In this document: positions 18,402-27,953 of the stretch, in pieces
How positions within the stretch are numbered: the stretch's first letter is position 1
Layout of the letters: each line of letters starts with the position of its first letter
Source of the DNA: Sphingobium sp. CR2-8
GTDB taxonomy: Bacteria; Pseudomonadota; Alphaproteobacteria; Sphingomonadales; Sphingomonadaceae
NCBI RefSeq assembly: GCF_035818615.1
Contig: NZ_JAYKZY010000002.1
Coordinates: 3,466,108-3,530,107 of the forward strand
Direction: 5' to 3'
Length of the DNA stretch: 64,000 nucleotides
Made by a program: the position numbers and the translations under genes
Notes under the pieces: generated by a model
What the model saw: only the letters and a program-made list of their open reading frames with translations
What the model was told of the DNA's origin: nothing
Database searches by the model: none

Positions 18402-20248
18402 GCAGCAACCCGGCGCGCATGGACCAAAATGGCCGCAAGCGCGGCAGGCGTGATCCCGCGAATACGGCCGGCCGCTGCCAGCGTATCGGGCCGCGCGGCA
18501 TCCAGTCGTTCAATCATCTCGGTGGATAATCCTCCGATGACATGGAAGTCGAAATCGGCGGGGATGCTCACCCGCTCATTGCGGCGCAGTTCGGCGATTT
18601 CGGCGTCCTGCCGCTGGAGGTAGGGCGCGTAATGCGCGTCCTCCAAAATCTCGTCCCGTAGATCAGCCGGGGCATCACGAAGCGAAGTTGCCAGATCGCA
18701 CAGCCGTGCGCGATCGACTTCGGGGAAGCGCGCCCATTCGAATAGGCTGCGCCGCGCCCCATCCTGACGCACCGCCGCGCCCGCGCGCGCCATTTCACTG
18801 GCGGTCATCATTCTGGCAAGATCGGCCTCGACAGCCGACCGGACCGCCTGCCGCGCGGCAAGTCGCGCGGCGCGATCCGGCCCGACAACGCCATGTGCCA
18901 GACCGATAGGACTAAGCCGCGTTTCCGCATTGTCCGCGCGGAGCCTGAGCCGATATTCGGCACGAGCGGTCAGCATGCGATAGGGTTCGGTGACGCCCTG
19001 CAAAACCAGATCATCGATCATCACGCCGATATAGCTGCTCGCACGATCGAGAATCAGCGGCGCTTCGGTTCGCGCCCGCGCCGCGGCGTTGATGCCCGCG
19101 ATCAGCCCCTGGGCGGCAGCCTCCTCATAACCCGTCGTGCCATTGATCTGCCCAGCACAGAATAGGCCGGACAATTGGCGGACCTCCAGCGTGGAATCCA
19201 GCGCGCGCGGATCGACATGATCATATTCGACGGCATAGCCCGGCACGGCGATATCGACTTGTTCCAGTCCAGGCATGGAGCGCACCATCGCCAACTGGAC
19301 ATCGGTCGGCAGCGAGGTGCTGATGCCATTGGGATAGACCAGCGCATCATCCAGCCCTTCCGGCTCCAAAAAAACCTGATGCCCGTCGCGATCGCCGAAA
19401 CGTAGAACCTTGTCTTCAATGGAAGGACAATAGCGCGGTCCCCGCCCTTCGATCGCACCGCTGAATAGTGGCGACCGACCAAGGCCCTCACGAATGATCG
19501 CATGGGTCGCATCGTTGGTGCGCGTGATGGCGCAAGCCAGTTGGGGCAGGATGCGCTTGGTGGACAAGGGCGACATCGTCCACCCTTCGCTATCGGACTG
19601 CTGCGTTTCGAGGCGCGCCCAATCGATGGTGCGCCCGTCGAGGCGCGGCGGCGTCCCCGTCTTGAGCCGCGCGATCGGCAGGCCCAAAGTGCGAAGCTGG
19701 ACGCCCAGCGCGCTGGCAGCCCGTTCGCCGATCCGCCCGCCCGTCTCGCGCTCATCGCCACGAAACAATTTGCCGCCCAGAAAGGTGCCGGTCGCCAGCA
19801 CGACGGATGGTGCAACGAGGGTCCGCCCGTCGGCCAGAACGACGCCCGCGACGGCGCTTTCCTCGATCAACAGACTATCCGCCTCTCCCTCGACAATCAC
19901 CAGCCCTCTTTGCGCATCGAGCATCGCGTGAATCGCAGCGCGATAGCGTTTGCGGTCCGCCTGAATGCGCGGTCCCTGCACCGCCGCGCCCTTGCTGCTA
20001 TTGAGCATGCGATAGTGAATGGCGGCGTCGTCGGCCGCCCGTGCGATCAACCCGTCCAGCGCATCCACCTCGCGGACCAGGTGGCCCTTGCCCAGACCTC
20101 CAATGGCCGGGTTGCAGGACATGGCGCCCACCGTATCGCGCGCGAAGGTCAGTAGCGCCACCGCCGCTCCCTTGCGGGCAGCCGCCGCTGCGGCCTCGCA
20201 GCCCGCATGGCCGCCGCCGACCACGATCACATCATAGCGTGTTTGCAT
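18398..20248 (-). CDS. mnmG: tRNA uridine-5-carboxymethylaminomethyl(34) synthesis enzyme MnmG
   Basis: MnmG (GidA) is the FAD enzyme that, with MnmE, installs the cmnm5 group on wobble uridine of several tRNAs. The FAD-binding [10 protein letters not shown] begins at residue 11, and [24 protein letters not shown] is the family block, seen in pieces. [10 protein letters not shown] and a C-terminal helical domain follow. Length 616 is standard. It overlaps rsmG by four bases and is separated from mnmE by 59 bases that hold a parS-like site. Confidence 0.97.
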   Translation of the reverse strand: MQTRYDVIVVGGGHAGCEAAAAAARKGAAVALLTFARDTVGAMSCNPAIGGLGKGHLVREVDALDGLIARAADDAAIHYRMLNSSKGAAVQGPRIQADRKRYRAAIHAMLDAQRGLVIVEGEADSLLIEESAVAGVVLADGRTLVAPSVVLATGTFLGGKLFRGDERETGGRIGERAASALGVQLRTLGLPIARLKTGTPPRLDGRTIDWARLETQQSDSEGWTMSPLSTKRILPQLACAITRTNDATHAIIREGLGRSPLFSGAIEGRGPRYCPSIEDKVLRFGDRDGHQVFLEPEGLDDALVYPNGISTSLPTDVQLAMVRSMPGLEQVDIAVPGYAVEYDHVDPRALDSTLEVRQLSGLFCAGQINGTTGYEEAAAQGLIAGINAAARARTEAPLILDRASSYIGVMIDDLVLQGVTEPYRMLTARAEYRLRLRADNAETRLSPIGLAHGVVGPDRAARLAARQAVRSAVEADLARMMTASEMARAGAAVRQDGARRSLFEWARFPEVDRARLCDLATSLRDAPADLRDEILEDAHYAPYLQRQDAEIAELRRNERVSIPADFDFHVIGGLSTEMIERLDAARPDTLAAAGRIRGITPAALAAILVHARRVAA

Positions 20249-20288
20249 GGCGTGGCCCTTATCAGATGAAAGGGTATATGGTCAAAAG

Positions 20289-20304
20289 CGTTCCACGTGG
20301 AACA
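20289..20304. promoter_or_regulatory. parS: parS-like ParB-binding site (intergenic mnmG-mnmE)
   Basis: CGTTCCACGTGGAACA is an almost perfect palindrome with the CACGTG core of parS. It is the only one of the five candidates that lies between genes rather than in coding sequence. Confidence 0.8.
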
Positions 20305-20307
20305 GTG

Positions 20308-21600
20308 TCATTTGCCGATGCAGAAACCCGAAAAGAGTCGATCGAGCATATCCTCGGTGCTGGCCTGCCCGGTCAGGGCGTCGATGGTGCGACGCGCCTG
20401 CCGCAAATCCTCGGAAATCACGAGCAGGTCGCCGGTCGCGCTGGCAGCTTCAAGATGGGCGAGCAACTGTCCAACTCGCTGTCTCTGACGGTCGTGTAGA
20501 GCGTAGTCGCCCTCCCCCGGCAGCAATGCCGCGGCGCGCATCTGCAATGCGGAAACCAAAGCATCCATGCCCTCCATCGTCCTTGCAGACACATGGAGAC
20601 CTGGGCGTCCGAGATCACCGCGATCGCTCTGCGCCGCGATCAGCAGCGCGTCGGCGCTGGGCATGTCTTGCGCATCGCCCAGCCACAGGATGATATCCGC
20701 CGCGTCCATGGCGGCACGTGCGCGGTTGATCCCGATCGCCTCGATCGCGTCGCCTGCCACGTCCCGCAAACCGGCCGTGTCTGTGAAGAGGAAAGCGGTG
20801 CCGCCGATCGCTGCGGGCACTTCGATCCGATCGCGTGTCGTACCGGCAATGTCGGATACAATCGCCGCCTCCCGACCGACTAGTGAGTTTAGCAACGTAG
20901 ACTTGCCGGCGTTGGGCGGTCCCGCCAGCACGACCCGAACGCCGTCGCGAAGCCGCTCTGCTGATGGTGCGGCCAAGACCAGAGCAATATCAGACGCTAA
21001 TGCCGCGATCCCCGCGCCGATGCGATGCTCGATCGCTTCGTCAGGCACATCATCCTCGTCGGAAAAATCGAGCGCGGCTTCCGCCATGGCGGACAGGTCC
21101 AGCAGTTGCCCCAGCCAACCATCGATCCGCCGTGAGAAATGCCCCTCCGCCATCAGCAGCGCCGCGCGCCGCTGTGCTTGGGTTTCGGCGGCGAGCAGGT
21201 CGGACAGGCCCTCCACGGCATTCAGGTCCATGCGGCCATGGGCAAAGGCGCGACGGGTAAACTCGCCTGCGTCGGCGCGGCGCAGTCCGGCTATGGCGGC
21301 CAGCGCCGCCTCGACCGCTACGATGACGGCGCGTCCGCCATGGCAATGCAACTCCGCCATGTCCTCACCGGTCACGGTCGTCGGACCGGGCAGCCAGAGC
21401 AGCAAGGCACGATCCAGCGGCGCGCCGTCGCGGGGGTCTTTCAACAAAGCAAGGCTGGCGACACGCGGCGGCGGGAGACGACCCGCCAGCGTCGACAATG
21501 AAGGGCCAGCGCCCGGTCCGCTCACCCGGATGACCGCAATACCGGCGGGCGGCGCCCCGCTCGACAGAGCGAAGATCGTATCGCCTTCCCTATCCAACAT
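20308..21600 (-). CDS. mnmE: tRNA modification GTPase MnmE
   Basis: MnmE is the GTPase partner of MnmG in wobble-uridine modification. The 430-residue protein has an N-terminal formyl-THF-binding domain (IAVIRVSGPG), a helical domain, an inserted G domain with Walker A AGPPNAGKST (about 226-235), IAGTTRD and DTAGLRD, and the essential C-terminal FCIGK with Cys427. ATG start at 21600. The next gene upstream (DUF6489) is only five bases away, so they may share a promoter. Confidence 0.97.
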   Translation of the reverse strand: MLDREGDTIFALSSGAPPAGIAVIRVSGPGAGPSLSTLAGRLPPPRVASLALLKDPRDGAPLDRALLLWLPGPTTVTGEDMAELHCHGGRAVIVAVEAALAAIAGLRRADAGEFTRRAFAHGRMDLNAVEGLSDLLAAETQAQRRAALLMAEGHFSRRIDGWLGQLLDLSAMAEAALDFSDEDDVPDEAIEHRIGAGIAALASDIALVLAAPSAERLRDGVRVVLAGPPNAGKSTLLNSLVGREAAIVSDIAGTTRDRIEVPAAIGGTAFLFTDTAGLRDVAGDAIEAIGINRARAAMDAADIILWLGDAQDMPSADALLIAAQSDRGDLGRPGLHVSARTMEGMDALVSALQMRAAALLPGEGDYALHDRQRQRVGQLLAHLEAASATGDLLVISEDLRQARRTIDALTGQASTEDMLDRLFSGFCIGK

Positions 21601-21605
21601 GACGC

Positions 21606-21857
21606 TTATTTCTTGTCGCTACCGCCGGACATGCTCGACAGGCCCATGTTCATCATCTGCTGGAACAGGCGCATGCCCGCGTCGCCCATGGGCGAGAAGC
21701 TCTTGAACAGCGTCTCCATCTGCTCGGCATTGCCGATGCCGTCGAAGCCGTCGAGCATCGTCTTGATATATTTGTCATGGATCGGCGTAACATCGGGTAG
21801 CCCCAGAAACGCGCGGGCTTCGGCCGGGGTGCAGTCCACGTCGACGGTTACCTTCAT
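21606..21857 (-). CDS. DUF6489-like small protein
   Basis: This is an 83-residue protein starting at the ATG at 21857, which has a clear purine-rich ribosome site (AAGGGCAGGGA). An upstream in-frame start would add 15 unlikely residues. The sequence MKVTVDVDCTPAEARAFLGL followed by LMPD-like helices and Met/Gly-rich FQQMMNMGLSSMSGG resembles the small DUF6489 group of sphingomonads. Function unknown. It lies five bases before mnmE, probably in the same transcript. Confidence 0.8.
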   Translation of the reverse strand: MKVTVDVDCTPAEARAFLGLPDVTPIHDKYIKTMLDGFDGIGNAEQMETLFKSFSPMGDAGMRLFQQMMNMGLSSMSGGSDKK

Positions 21858-22009
21858 GTCCCTGCCCTTCCCTTCGGCCTTCAGCATTCCTGCGTCCGTC
21901 ATGCCGCAATTGGCCGCATCAACGCAAATTTTTAAACGTAGCAGGCGGTTGCGCCTCCGTCTGGATCGGCCAATATGCGCTCCATTCTCACAGCGGCAAG
22001 GATATCGGC

Positions 22010-22702
22010 ATGGGCGACTTCACTTCTATCACAACGCTGGACGGCGATGCGCAGTTCGACGCCTATGTGGCGAAACCCGAGGAGGCGAGCGCGGCGATCA
22101 TCGTCATTCAGGAAATTTTCGGCGTCAATGAAGGCATTCGCGCCAAATGCGATAGCTGGGCCAAGGCCGGTTATGTCGCCTATGCGCCCGACCTGTTCTG
22201 GCGGCAGGAACCGCATGTCGAACTGGATGCCGATGTGCCGGAAGAGTTCCAGACGGCGATCGGCCTGATGCAGAAGCTCAACCAGGATCAGGCCATCCGC
22301 GACATCGAGGCCACGATCAAGGCGGCGCGCGCCGCCGGGGCCGACAAGGTCGGACTGGTCGGTTACTGCCTGGGCGGACGACTGGCCTTCATGGCCGCCT
22401 GCCGTACGGATGGCGACGCCTTCGTCGGCTATTATGGCGTCGGTATCGACGGTCTGCTGGACGAGCAGAAGGCCATCGGCAAGCCTGTGCTGTTGCATGT
22501 GCCGACGGCGGACCATTTCGTTCTGCCCGATGCGCAAAAGGCAATGCATGCGGGGCTGGCCGACAATCGCCATGTGACGTTGCATGATTATGAAGGGCTG
22601 GACCATGGCTTCGCCGCAGAGACGGGCAACCGTCGCGATCCGGCCGCAGCCGAACTGGCGGACGGGCGTACCGCCGATTTCTTCGCCGAGCATCTCGTCT
22701 GA
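22010..22702 (+). CDS. Dienelactone hydrolase family protein
   Basis: This is a 230-residue alpha/beta hydrolase with the dienelactone-hydrolase features: Glu in VIQEIFGVNEGIR, the Cys nucleophile in GLVGYCLGGRL (Cys120), an Asp in PTADHF and the His in GLDHGFA (His199). In the classic enzyme these residues hydrolyse dienelactones in aromatic catabolism. No ring-cleavage genes are nearby, so the true substrate is unknown. It overlaps the following quinone-reductase gene by ATGA at 22702, so the two are co-translated. Confidence 0.9.
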   Translation: MGDFTSITTLDGDAQFDAYVAKPEEASAAIIVIQEIFGVNEGIRAKCDSWAKAGYVAYAPDLFWRQEPHVELDADVPEEFQTAIGLMQKLNQDQAIRDIEATIKAARAAGADKVGLVGYCLGGRLAFMAACRTDGDAFVGYYGVGIDGLLDEQKAIGKPVLLHVPTADHFVLPDAQKAMHAGLADNRHVTLHDYEGLDHGFAAETGNRRDPAAAELADGRTADFFAEHLV

Positions 22703-23670
22703 TGAGCGGCGCATGGCGGATGGTCGCCCACAGCCATGGCGGACCGGACGTGATCGTGCGGGAGGAATTCGATCCCGGCACACCCGGTGAAGGCGAATTG
22801 CTGATCGCGCAGGATGGGATCGGCGTCAACTTCATCGATACCTATTATCGCACCGGTCTCTACCCCTCGCCCCTGCCGACAGCTTTGGGATCGGAAGGCG
22901 CGGGACGAGTCGTGGCCGTGGGACCGGGCGTGTCGGATTTCGCGATCGGCGATGTGGTGGGCTGCGCGAGCGGCCTGGGCGCTTATGCGACCCACCGCAT
23001 CGTTCCCGCCGATCGCGTGGTGCGCATCCCCGATGGCGTGTCGACGCAGGACGCGGCGGCGATGATGCTCAAAGGCATGACCGCCTGCTATCTGGCCGAA
23101 GACACGACCGCGTTGCAGGCCGGGCAGGTTGCGCTGGTCCATGCCGCAGCGGGCGGCGTCGGCTCCGTCCTCGTCCCCTGGCTGCGCGACAAGGGTGTGA
23201 TTGTCATCGCCCATTGCGGGTCCGCCGAAAAGGCGGCGCGCGTAGAGGCGGACCATAGCCTGCATGGTCCGTTCGACGATCTCGCGGCGCGCGTGCGCGA
23301 CCTGACGGACGGTCAGGGCGTTGATGTGGTCTATGACGGCGTCGGCAAGGACAGCTGGGCCGCTTCGCTCGCCAGCCTCAAACGGCGCGGGCTGATGGTC
23401 AGCTATGGCAATGCATCGGGTGCGGTGCCACCAGTCAGCCTGCTGGACCTCAGCCGGGGCGGTTCGCTCTACGTCACCCGCCCGACCCTGTTCGACTATA
23501 TCGCAACGGCCGACACATTGGCGCATACCGCCGACCGCCTGTTCGACCGGATGCAGCGCGGCGTGGTGAAGGCGGTCATCGGCCAGCGTTTCGCGCTGAG
23601 CGATGCGGCAGAGGCGCATCGCGCATTGGAGGCGCGGCAGACGACCGGCGCTACCGTGCTGGTGCCGTAA
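22702..23670 (+). CDS. NADPH:quinone oxidoreductase (zeta-crystallin type)
   Basis: This is a 322-residue zinc-independent medium-chain dehydrogenase. It shows GVNFIDTYYRTGLYP near residues 35-50, LGSEGAGRV, the cofactor region VHAAAGGVGSVLVPW, and C-terminal GATVLVP. Lack of the structural-zinc cysteines places it with QOR quinone reductases, which reduce quinones with NADPH. It is the second gene of a two-gene unit with the dienelactone hydrolase and is followed by a REP pair and a strong terminator. Confidence 0.9.
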   Translation: MSGAWRMVAHSHGGPDVIVREEFDPGTPGEGELLIAQDGIGVNFIDTYYRTGLYPSPLPTALGSEGAGRVVAVGPGVSDFAIGDVVGCASGLGAYATHRIVPADRVVRIPDGVSTQDAAAMMLKGMTACYLAEDTTALQAGQVALVHAAAGGVGSVLVPWLRDKGVIVIAHCGSAEKAARVEADHSLHGPFDDLAARVRDLTDGQGVDVVYDGVGKDSWAASLASLKRRGLMVSYGNASGAVPPVSLLDLSRGGSLYVTRPTLFDYIATADTLAHTADRLFDRMQRGVVKAVIGQRFALSDAAEAHRALEARQTTGATVLVP

Positions 23671-23681
23671 CAGGGCATGCT

Positions 23682-23760
23682 GTGCCCCGGCGAAGGCCGG
23701 GTCCAGGGTGTCTTGGCGCAGCGGTTGACTGCTCTAGACCCGGCCTTTGCCCGGGAACAA
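23682..23760. repeat. Inverted REP-like palindrome pair
   Basis: The left arm contains GCCCCGGCGAAGGCCGGGTCC and the right arm GACCCGGCCTTTGCCCGGG, separated by about 25 bases, so the whole can fold into a long hairpin. It belongs to the same family as 13263 and 50465. Confidence 0.7.
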
Positions 23761-23820
23761 GCTGGTCTAGCGGCTAGTGGGTCTATTTGTCTTTGCTCGG
23801 AGCCGGATGGAGTTTTAGCA

Positions 23821-23861
23821 AAAAAGGGGGGCGGAACCTGTATGGTTCCGCCCCCTTTTTT
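23821..23861. terminator. Bidirectional rho-independent terminator
   Basis: A-tract, then the stem GGGGGCGGAACC, loop TGTAT, stem GGTTCCGCCCCC and a T-tract. It is symmetric, so it can terminate both the quinone-reductase transcript (+) and the terC transcript (-), whose ends flank it. Confidence 0.9.
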
Positions 23862-23875
23862 GCGCGTCCGGCCGA

Positions 23876-24598
23876 TCAGCCGAACAGCGTCAATATCCCG
23901 ACCTGATTGTCGACGAACCCTTCATAGATCATCTTGACCGCGACATAGACGATGACGGCCAGGCCGATATAGGCGATCCAGCGGAAGCGCTCGATATATT
24001 TGGCGATGATGTTGGCGGCGACGCCCATCAGCGCAACGGACAGGATCAGCCCGATGATGAGAATCCCGGGATGGTCCTTCGCGGCGCCCGCGACGGCCAG
24101 CACATTGTCCAGGCTCATGCTGACGTCGGCGACGGCCACGGCCCAGGCGGCGGCGGCGAAGCTCTTGGCCGGGCGCAGGCCCGACACATCGTCGTCGCTG
24201 GTATCGCCCGGCGTCTCCCCGCCCCGCTTGGGATGGAGTTCGCGCCACATCTTGAAGCTGACCCACAGCAGCAGCAGGCCGCCCGCCAGGATCAGGCCGA
24301 CGATCTGCATCAACTGACTGACCACCAGCGCAAAGCCGATGCGCAGCACCAGCGCGGCGATGATGCCGATCAGGATCACCTTCTGCCGCTGCGCTGCGGG
24401 TAGCCCTGCCGCAAGCGCGCCGACGACGATCGCGTTGTCGCCCGCCAGCAGGATGTCGATCATCAGCACCTGCCCAAAGGCGGCCAGGGCGCTTGGCGAT
24501 GTTATATTACTGAAATCATTGATGATATGCTGCCAGATATCGGCGGGGGAACCCAGCCCCTGAGCGGCAGCAGCTGCGGTGGTCAACAGGTCGATCAA
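23876..24598 (-). CDS. TerC family integral membrane protein
   Basis: This 240-residue membrane protein has about seven hydrophobic helices and the TerC acidic motifs DILLAGDNAIVVGALA and ADVSMSLDNVLAVAGAA. TerC-family proteins (YjbE/YkoY subgroup) are linked to metal, mainly manganese, handling; the substrate here is not shown. The start is TTG at 24598, forming a TTGA overlap with the stop of the upstream monooxygenase-like gene. No ATG occurs before the first membrane segment, which supports the TTG. Confidence 0.9.
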   Translation of the reverse strand: MIDLLTTAAAAAQGLGSPADIWQHIINDFSNITSPSALAAFGQVLMIDILLAGDNAIVVGALAAGLPAAQRQKVILIGIIAALVLRIGFALVVSQLMQIVGLILAGGLLLLWVSFKMWRELHPKRGGETPGDTSDDDVSGLRPAKSFAAAAWAVAVADVSMSLDNVLAVAGAAKDHPGILIIGLILSVALMGVAANIIAKYIERFRWIAYIGLAVIVYVAVKMIYEGFVDNQVGILTLFG

Positions 24599-24885
24599 AG
24601 TGGGTCTCCGAAATAGCGGACCTGCGGCATCGGATCATAAAATCCATGAAGCAGCGCACGCCATTGCTGATAGCGATCCGAGCGCCGAAAGCCATCCCTG
24701 TGATCGGCGATCGTTTCCCAATGCACAAGCAACAGATAGCAGCCGGGTTCCTCCGGCGCGGGGCGAACTTGCAGGTCGATGAAACCGGGGGATGCGGCGA
24801 TTAGCGGCTTGGCCTTGGTCATGGCCTGTCGAAAGGCGTCATCCTGTCCGGGGCGGACCTGAAGCAACGCCTGCTCGACAACCAT
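24595..24885 (-). CDS. Antibiotic biosynthesis monooxygenase (ABM) domain protein
   Basis: This 96-residue single-domain protein has the ABM ferredoxin-like fold: EQALLQVRPGQDDAFRQAM, SPGFIDLQVRP, YLLLVHWETIADH and FRRSDRYQQWRALLHGF. Such small dimeric domains can be quinol or heme mono-oxygenases, but many have no known reaction. It overlaps terC by four bases and starts 12 bases after the rho stop, so it probably sits in the rho transcript. Confidence 0.88.
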   Translation of the reverse strand: MVVEQALLQVRPGQDDAFRQAMTKAKPLIAASPGFIDLQVRPAPEEPGCYLLLVHWETIADHRDGFRRSDRYQQWRALLHGFYDPMPQVRYFGDPL

Positions 24886-24897
24886 GATGCACTATCC

Positions 24898-26154
24898 TTA
24901 CTGGTTCATCGAATCGAAGAAGTCTTCGTTGGTCTTGCTGTCCTTCATCTTGTCCAGCAGGAACTCCATCGCATCGATCGTGCCCATCTGCATCAGGATG
25001 CGACGCAGCACCCACATCTTGGAAAGCTTGGGCTTGTCGACCAGCAGTTCTTCCTTGCGGGTGCCGGACTTGCCGACGTCCAGCGCCGGGAAGATGCGCT
25101 TGTCCGCGACCTTGCGGTCCAGCACGATTTCGGAGTTGCCGGTGCCCTTGAACTCCTCGAAGATGACCTCGTCCATGCGGCTGCCGGTGTCGATCAGCGC
25201 GGTGGCGATGATGGAGAGCGAGCCGCCTTCCTCGATGTTACGCGCCGCGCCGAAGAAGCGCTTGGGGCGCTGGAGCGCGTTGGCGTCGACGCCGCCGGTC
25301 AGCACCTTGCCCGAGGACGGCACCACGGTGTTGTAGGCACGGCCCAGGCGCGTGATCGAATCGAGCAGGATGACGACATCCTTCTTGTGCTCGACCAGGC
25401 GCTTGGCCTTTTCGATCACCATTTCGGCGACCTGGACGTGGCGAGTGGCCGGTTCGTCGAAGGTGGAGGAGACGACCTCGCCCTTCACGCTGCGCTGCAT
25501 GTCGGTGACCTCTTCCGGGCGCTCGTCGATCAGCAGGACGATCAGGAAGACTTCGGGATGATTGTCGGTGATCGCCTTGGCGATATTCTGGAGCATCACC
25601 GTCTTGCCGACGCGGGGTGGCGCGACGATCAGCGTACGCTGGCCCTTGCCTTGCGGCGAGACGATATCGATGACGCGGGCCGACTTGTCCTTCTGGGTCG
25701 GATCATAGGGGTCCAGCGTCAGCTTCGATTCGGGATAGAGCGGCGTCAGATTGTCGAAGTTCACGCGATGGCGGACGACATCGGGATCATCGAAATTGAC
25801 GGTCGTCAGCTTCGTGAGAGCGAAATAGCGCTCGCCATCCTTGGGCGCGCGGATCTCGCCGTCCACCGTGTCGCCGGTGCGCAGGCCGAACTTGCGCACC
25901 TGATTGGGGGAGACATAGATATCGTCCGGGCCGGCCAGGAAATTCGCCTCTGGGCTGCGCAGGAAGCCGAAGCCGTCGGGCAGCACCTCGATCGTGCCCT
26001 CGCCCATGATCTGCTCGCCATTCTCCGCCTCGGCCTTCAGGATCGCGAACATCAGGTCCTGCTTGCGCAGCGTCGATGCGCTTTCCACGCCCAGCTCTTC
26101 GGCCAGCTGCACGAGGTCTGCGGGCGCTGTTTTCTTGAGGTCCTTGAGATGCAT
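24898..26154 (-). CDS. rho: Transcription termination factor Rho
   Basis: Rho is the hexameric RNA helicase that terminates untranslated transcripts. The 418-residue protein has the N-terminal helical domain ([20 protein letters not shown]), the RNA-binding cold-shock-like part [20 protein letters not shown], Walker [10 protein letters not shown] (about 179-187), [13 protein letters not shown] and the C-terminal [13 protein letters not shown] start at 26154. The 267-base gap to the divergent aspartyl-protease gene holds both promoters; no other gene is visible in it. Confidence 0.97.
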   Translation of the reverse strand: MHLKDLKKTAPADLVQLAEELGVESASTLRKQDLMFAILKAEAENGEQIMGEGTIEVLPDGFGFLRSPEANFLAGPDDIYVSPNQVRKFGLRTGDTVDGEIRAPKDGERYFALTKLTTVNFDDPDVVRHRVNFDNLTPLYPESKLTLDPYDPTQKDKSARVIDIVSPQGKGQRTLIVAPPRVGKTVMLQNIAKAITDNHPEVFLIVLLIDERPEEVTDMQRSVKGEVVSSTFDEPATRHVQVAEMVIEKAKRLVEHKKDVVILLDSITRLGRAYNTVVPSSGKVLTGGVDANALQRPKRFFGAARNIEEGGSLSIIATALIDTGSRMDEVIFEEFKGTGNSEIVLDRKVADKRIFPALDVGKSGTRKEELLVDKPKLSKMWVLRRILMQMGTIDAMEFLLDKMKDSKTNEDFFDSMNQ

Positions 26155-26421
26155 TGCGAATCGGTCCGATGGCGAGAGGGTGAAATGCGCCGGAAGAAGG
26201 AAGGATGGATACCAGGCAGGACGCCGGTCAAGTCCCGTTCCGGTCGGACGGGATGAATGACTAGGCGTTTAGCGATGCCACGGCAGGGAAGTCAAGGCAG
26301 GACGAGCGATGGCGGCAGGGGAAAATCGCCTTTTTGGCCGCCCACATGAGGCGGGCAGTGCTGCTGGCGCGACAAGGACCTTTCATGGTAAAAGAGCGGC
26401 ATAAGATGGAAGGATGAGGAT

Positions 26422-27432
26422 ATGAGACGGCGCCCGGCCTGGTGGGGAGTCTCGTCGATGGCCCTGCTGGGTATCGCAATGGCGATAGTCGGCCCGCCCC
26501 TCGCCGCCCAGGATGCAGCGCCGACCAACGGCGATCCGGCGCCGTCGCTGGACCCCGACATCCCGCCTGCCGTCGTGCAAACGGCTCCGTCGCTCGATGC
26601 ACGCGTGACTATTCCCATCTCGATCGACGGCAAGGGGCCGTGGAACTTCATCATCGACACCGGATCGCAGCGCACCGTCATCGCGCGCGAACTGGCGCAG
26701 GCGTTGGCGCTACCGCCACGCGCGGACGTGACCATCATCAGCATGACCGGACGGTCGCAGGCCCGGACGGTAGCCCTGCCGCGGCTGGGCTTCGGCGGCA
26801 GCCTGATCGACGATATCGAAGCGCCGGTGCTGGAGGGCGCGGATCTGGGCGCGCCCGGGTTGCTGGGCCTGGACAGCCTGCATGCCAAGCGGGTGACGCT
26901 CAATTTCCGCACCGGCCGGATGGAAATCGCCAATAGCGCCGCGCGTCGACCCCCGGTCGATCCCGAGACGATCGTGGTGGAAGCGCGCCGCCGCCGGGGA
27001 CAGTTGATCCTGCTGGATTCCGACGTGAACGGGATGAAGGTCGCCATCATGCTCGACACCGGCACCAATTTCAGCATCGGCAATCTGGCGCTGCGCGACC
27101 GGCTCATCTCCAAAAAGCGCGCGCCGTCGATGATGGAAGCGACGCTGACTAGCGTAACGGGTGGATTGCTGACTGGGCAGGTTGGACGGATTGCGTCGGT
27201 GCGGATGGGACGCGTAAACTTGAAGGACGTCCCGCTATTGTTTGCCGACGCCAGCCCGTTCACGGAATTGGGTATGCGCGACAAGCCTGCCTTGCTGCTG
27301 GGCATCAGCGCACTCCGCATCTTCGACCGCGTGGCGATCGACTTCGGGCGCGGGAAGGTCGATTTCCTTTTACCGGATGCCAGCGCGGCGAAGGGACTGC
27401 GCTTTGCAGCGAAAAACGGGACTGAGGGGTGA
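26422..27432 (+). CDS. Secreted double-domain aspartyl protease (retropepsin-like)
   Basis: This 336-residue protein has a signal-peptide-like N-terminus (hydrophobic about 8-28, cleavage likely after LAA). Two DTG catalytic triplets are present in one chain: FIIDTGSQ (Asp79) and IMLDTGTN (Asp212), each followed by a Gly-rich strand (GLLGLDSL and LLLGISALRIFD). Bacterial members usually carry one such domain and dimerise; here the second domain looks like an internal duplicate. A good AGGATGAGGA site precedes the ATG. Substrate unknown. The mature protein is probably periplasmic. Confidence 0.85.
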   Translation: MRRRPAWWGVSSMALLGIAMAIVGPPLAAQDAAPTNGDPAPSLDPDIPPAVVQTAPSLDARVTIPISIDGKGPWNFIIDTGSQRTVIARELAQALALPPRADVTIISMTGRSQARTVALPRLGFGGSLIDDIEAPVLEGADLGAPGLLGLDSLHAKRVTLNFRTGRMEIANSAARRPPVDPETIVVEARRRRGQLILLDSDVNGMKVAIMLDTGTNFSIGNLALRDRLISKKRAPSMMEATLTSVTGGLLTGQVGRIASVRMGRVNLKDVPLLFADASPFTELGMRDKPALLLGISALRIFDRVAIDFGRGKVDFLLPDASAAKGLRFAAKNGTEG

Positions 27433-27643
27433 GTCCATCAGCGTGATTCTAGAATCAAGTTGAACTAACCCTTACTATTCGGGAATTTTCACCACATTAT
27501 TGGAAATATTTTCTACAAAGATGAGGCGCGATCGGCGAGAATGGCTGATTTTCAGCGGTTTCCTCAAACTGGCACGGCCCCTGCAAAGCTGTCGGCATGA
27601 TCCACAACGGATCGTCACAGTCATTCAGGGAAGGACCAACATC

Positions 27644-27904
27644 ATGAAGACCATCGCTCTCACCGCCGCTGTCGTTGCCGCCACCATCGCCGTTTCGGCC
27701 ACTGCGACCCCCGCTTTCGCCCGTGCAGAGGGCCGCTTCGGCAGTTCCACCGTCACCTACAACCCGAAGACCGACCGCTATTGCTTCCGCGAAACGGTCA
27801 CCGGCTCGAAAGTTCCTGCGGCGGATTGCCGTTCGAAGAATGAATGGGCGCTCAACGGCCTGACCATCGAGCATAAGACCCGCGTCCAGATCGCGCGCCG
27901 TTGA
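27644..27904 (+). CDS. Small secreted protein with a Cys pair
   Basis: This is an 86-residue protein with a textbook signal peptide (MKTIALTAAVVAATIAVSAT, cleavage after AFA). The mature part, about 60 residues, contains YCFRETVTGSKVPAADC, two cysteines that could form a disulfide, and a basic C-terminus. An AGGGAAGGA ribosome site precedes the ATG at 27644. Similar short secreted proteins are frequent in sphingomonads but uncharacterised. It is followed by a hairpin that may end the transcript. Confidence 0.75.
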   Translation: MKTIALTAAVVAATIAVSATATPAFARAEGRFGSSTVTYNPKTDRYCFRETVTGSKVPAADCRSKNEWALNGLTIEHKTRVQIARR

Positions 27905-27922
27905 GGCCGTCCGCCATGCCCC

Positions 27923-27953
27923 TCCCTGTCGATCCGATCGGATCGGTCAGGGA
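27923..27953. terminator. Hairpin between convergent genes
   Basis: TCCCTG and CAGGGA flank the self-complementary GATCCGATCGGATC, giving a hairpin between the convergent small secreted protein and the PBP gene. There is no clear T-tract, so it may be a rho-dependent or stabilising structure. It overlaps the last bases of the PBP gene. Confidence 0.4.

Noticed and set aside
16040..21857. Replication origin inside the par-mnm block
   Set aside because: Although parS sites and the mnmG-mnmE-par genes are typical of origin neighbourhoods, I saw no cluster of DnaA boxes or an AT-rich unwinding region here and no dnaA gene in the window.
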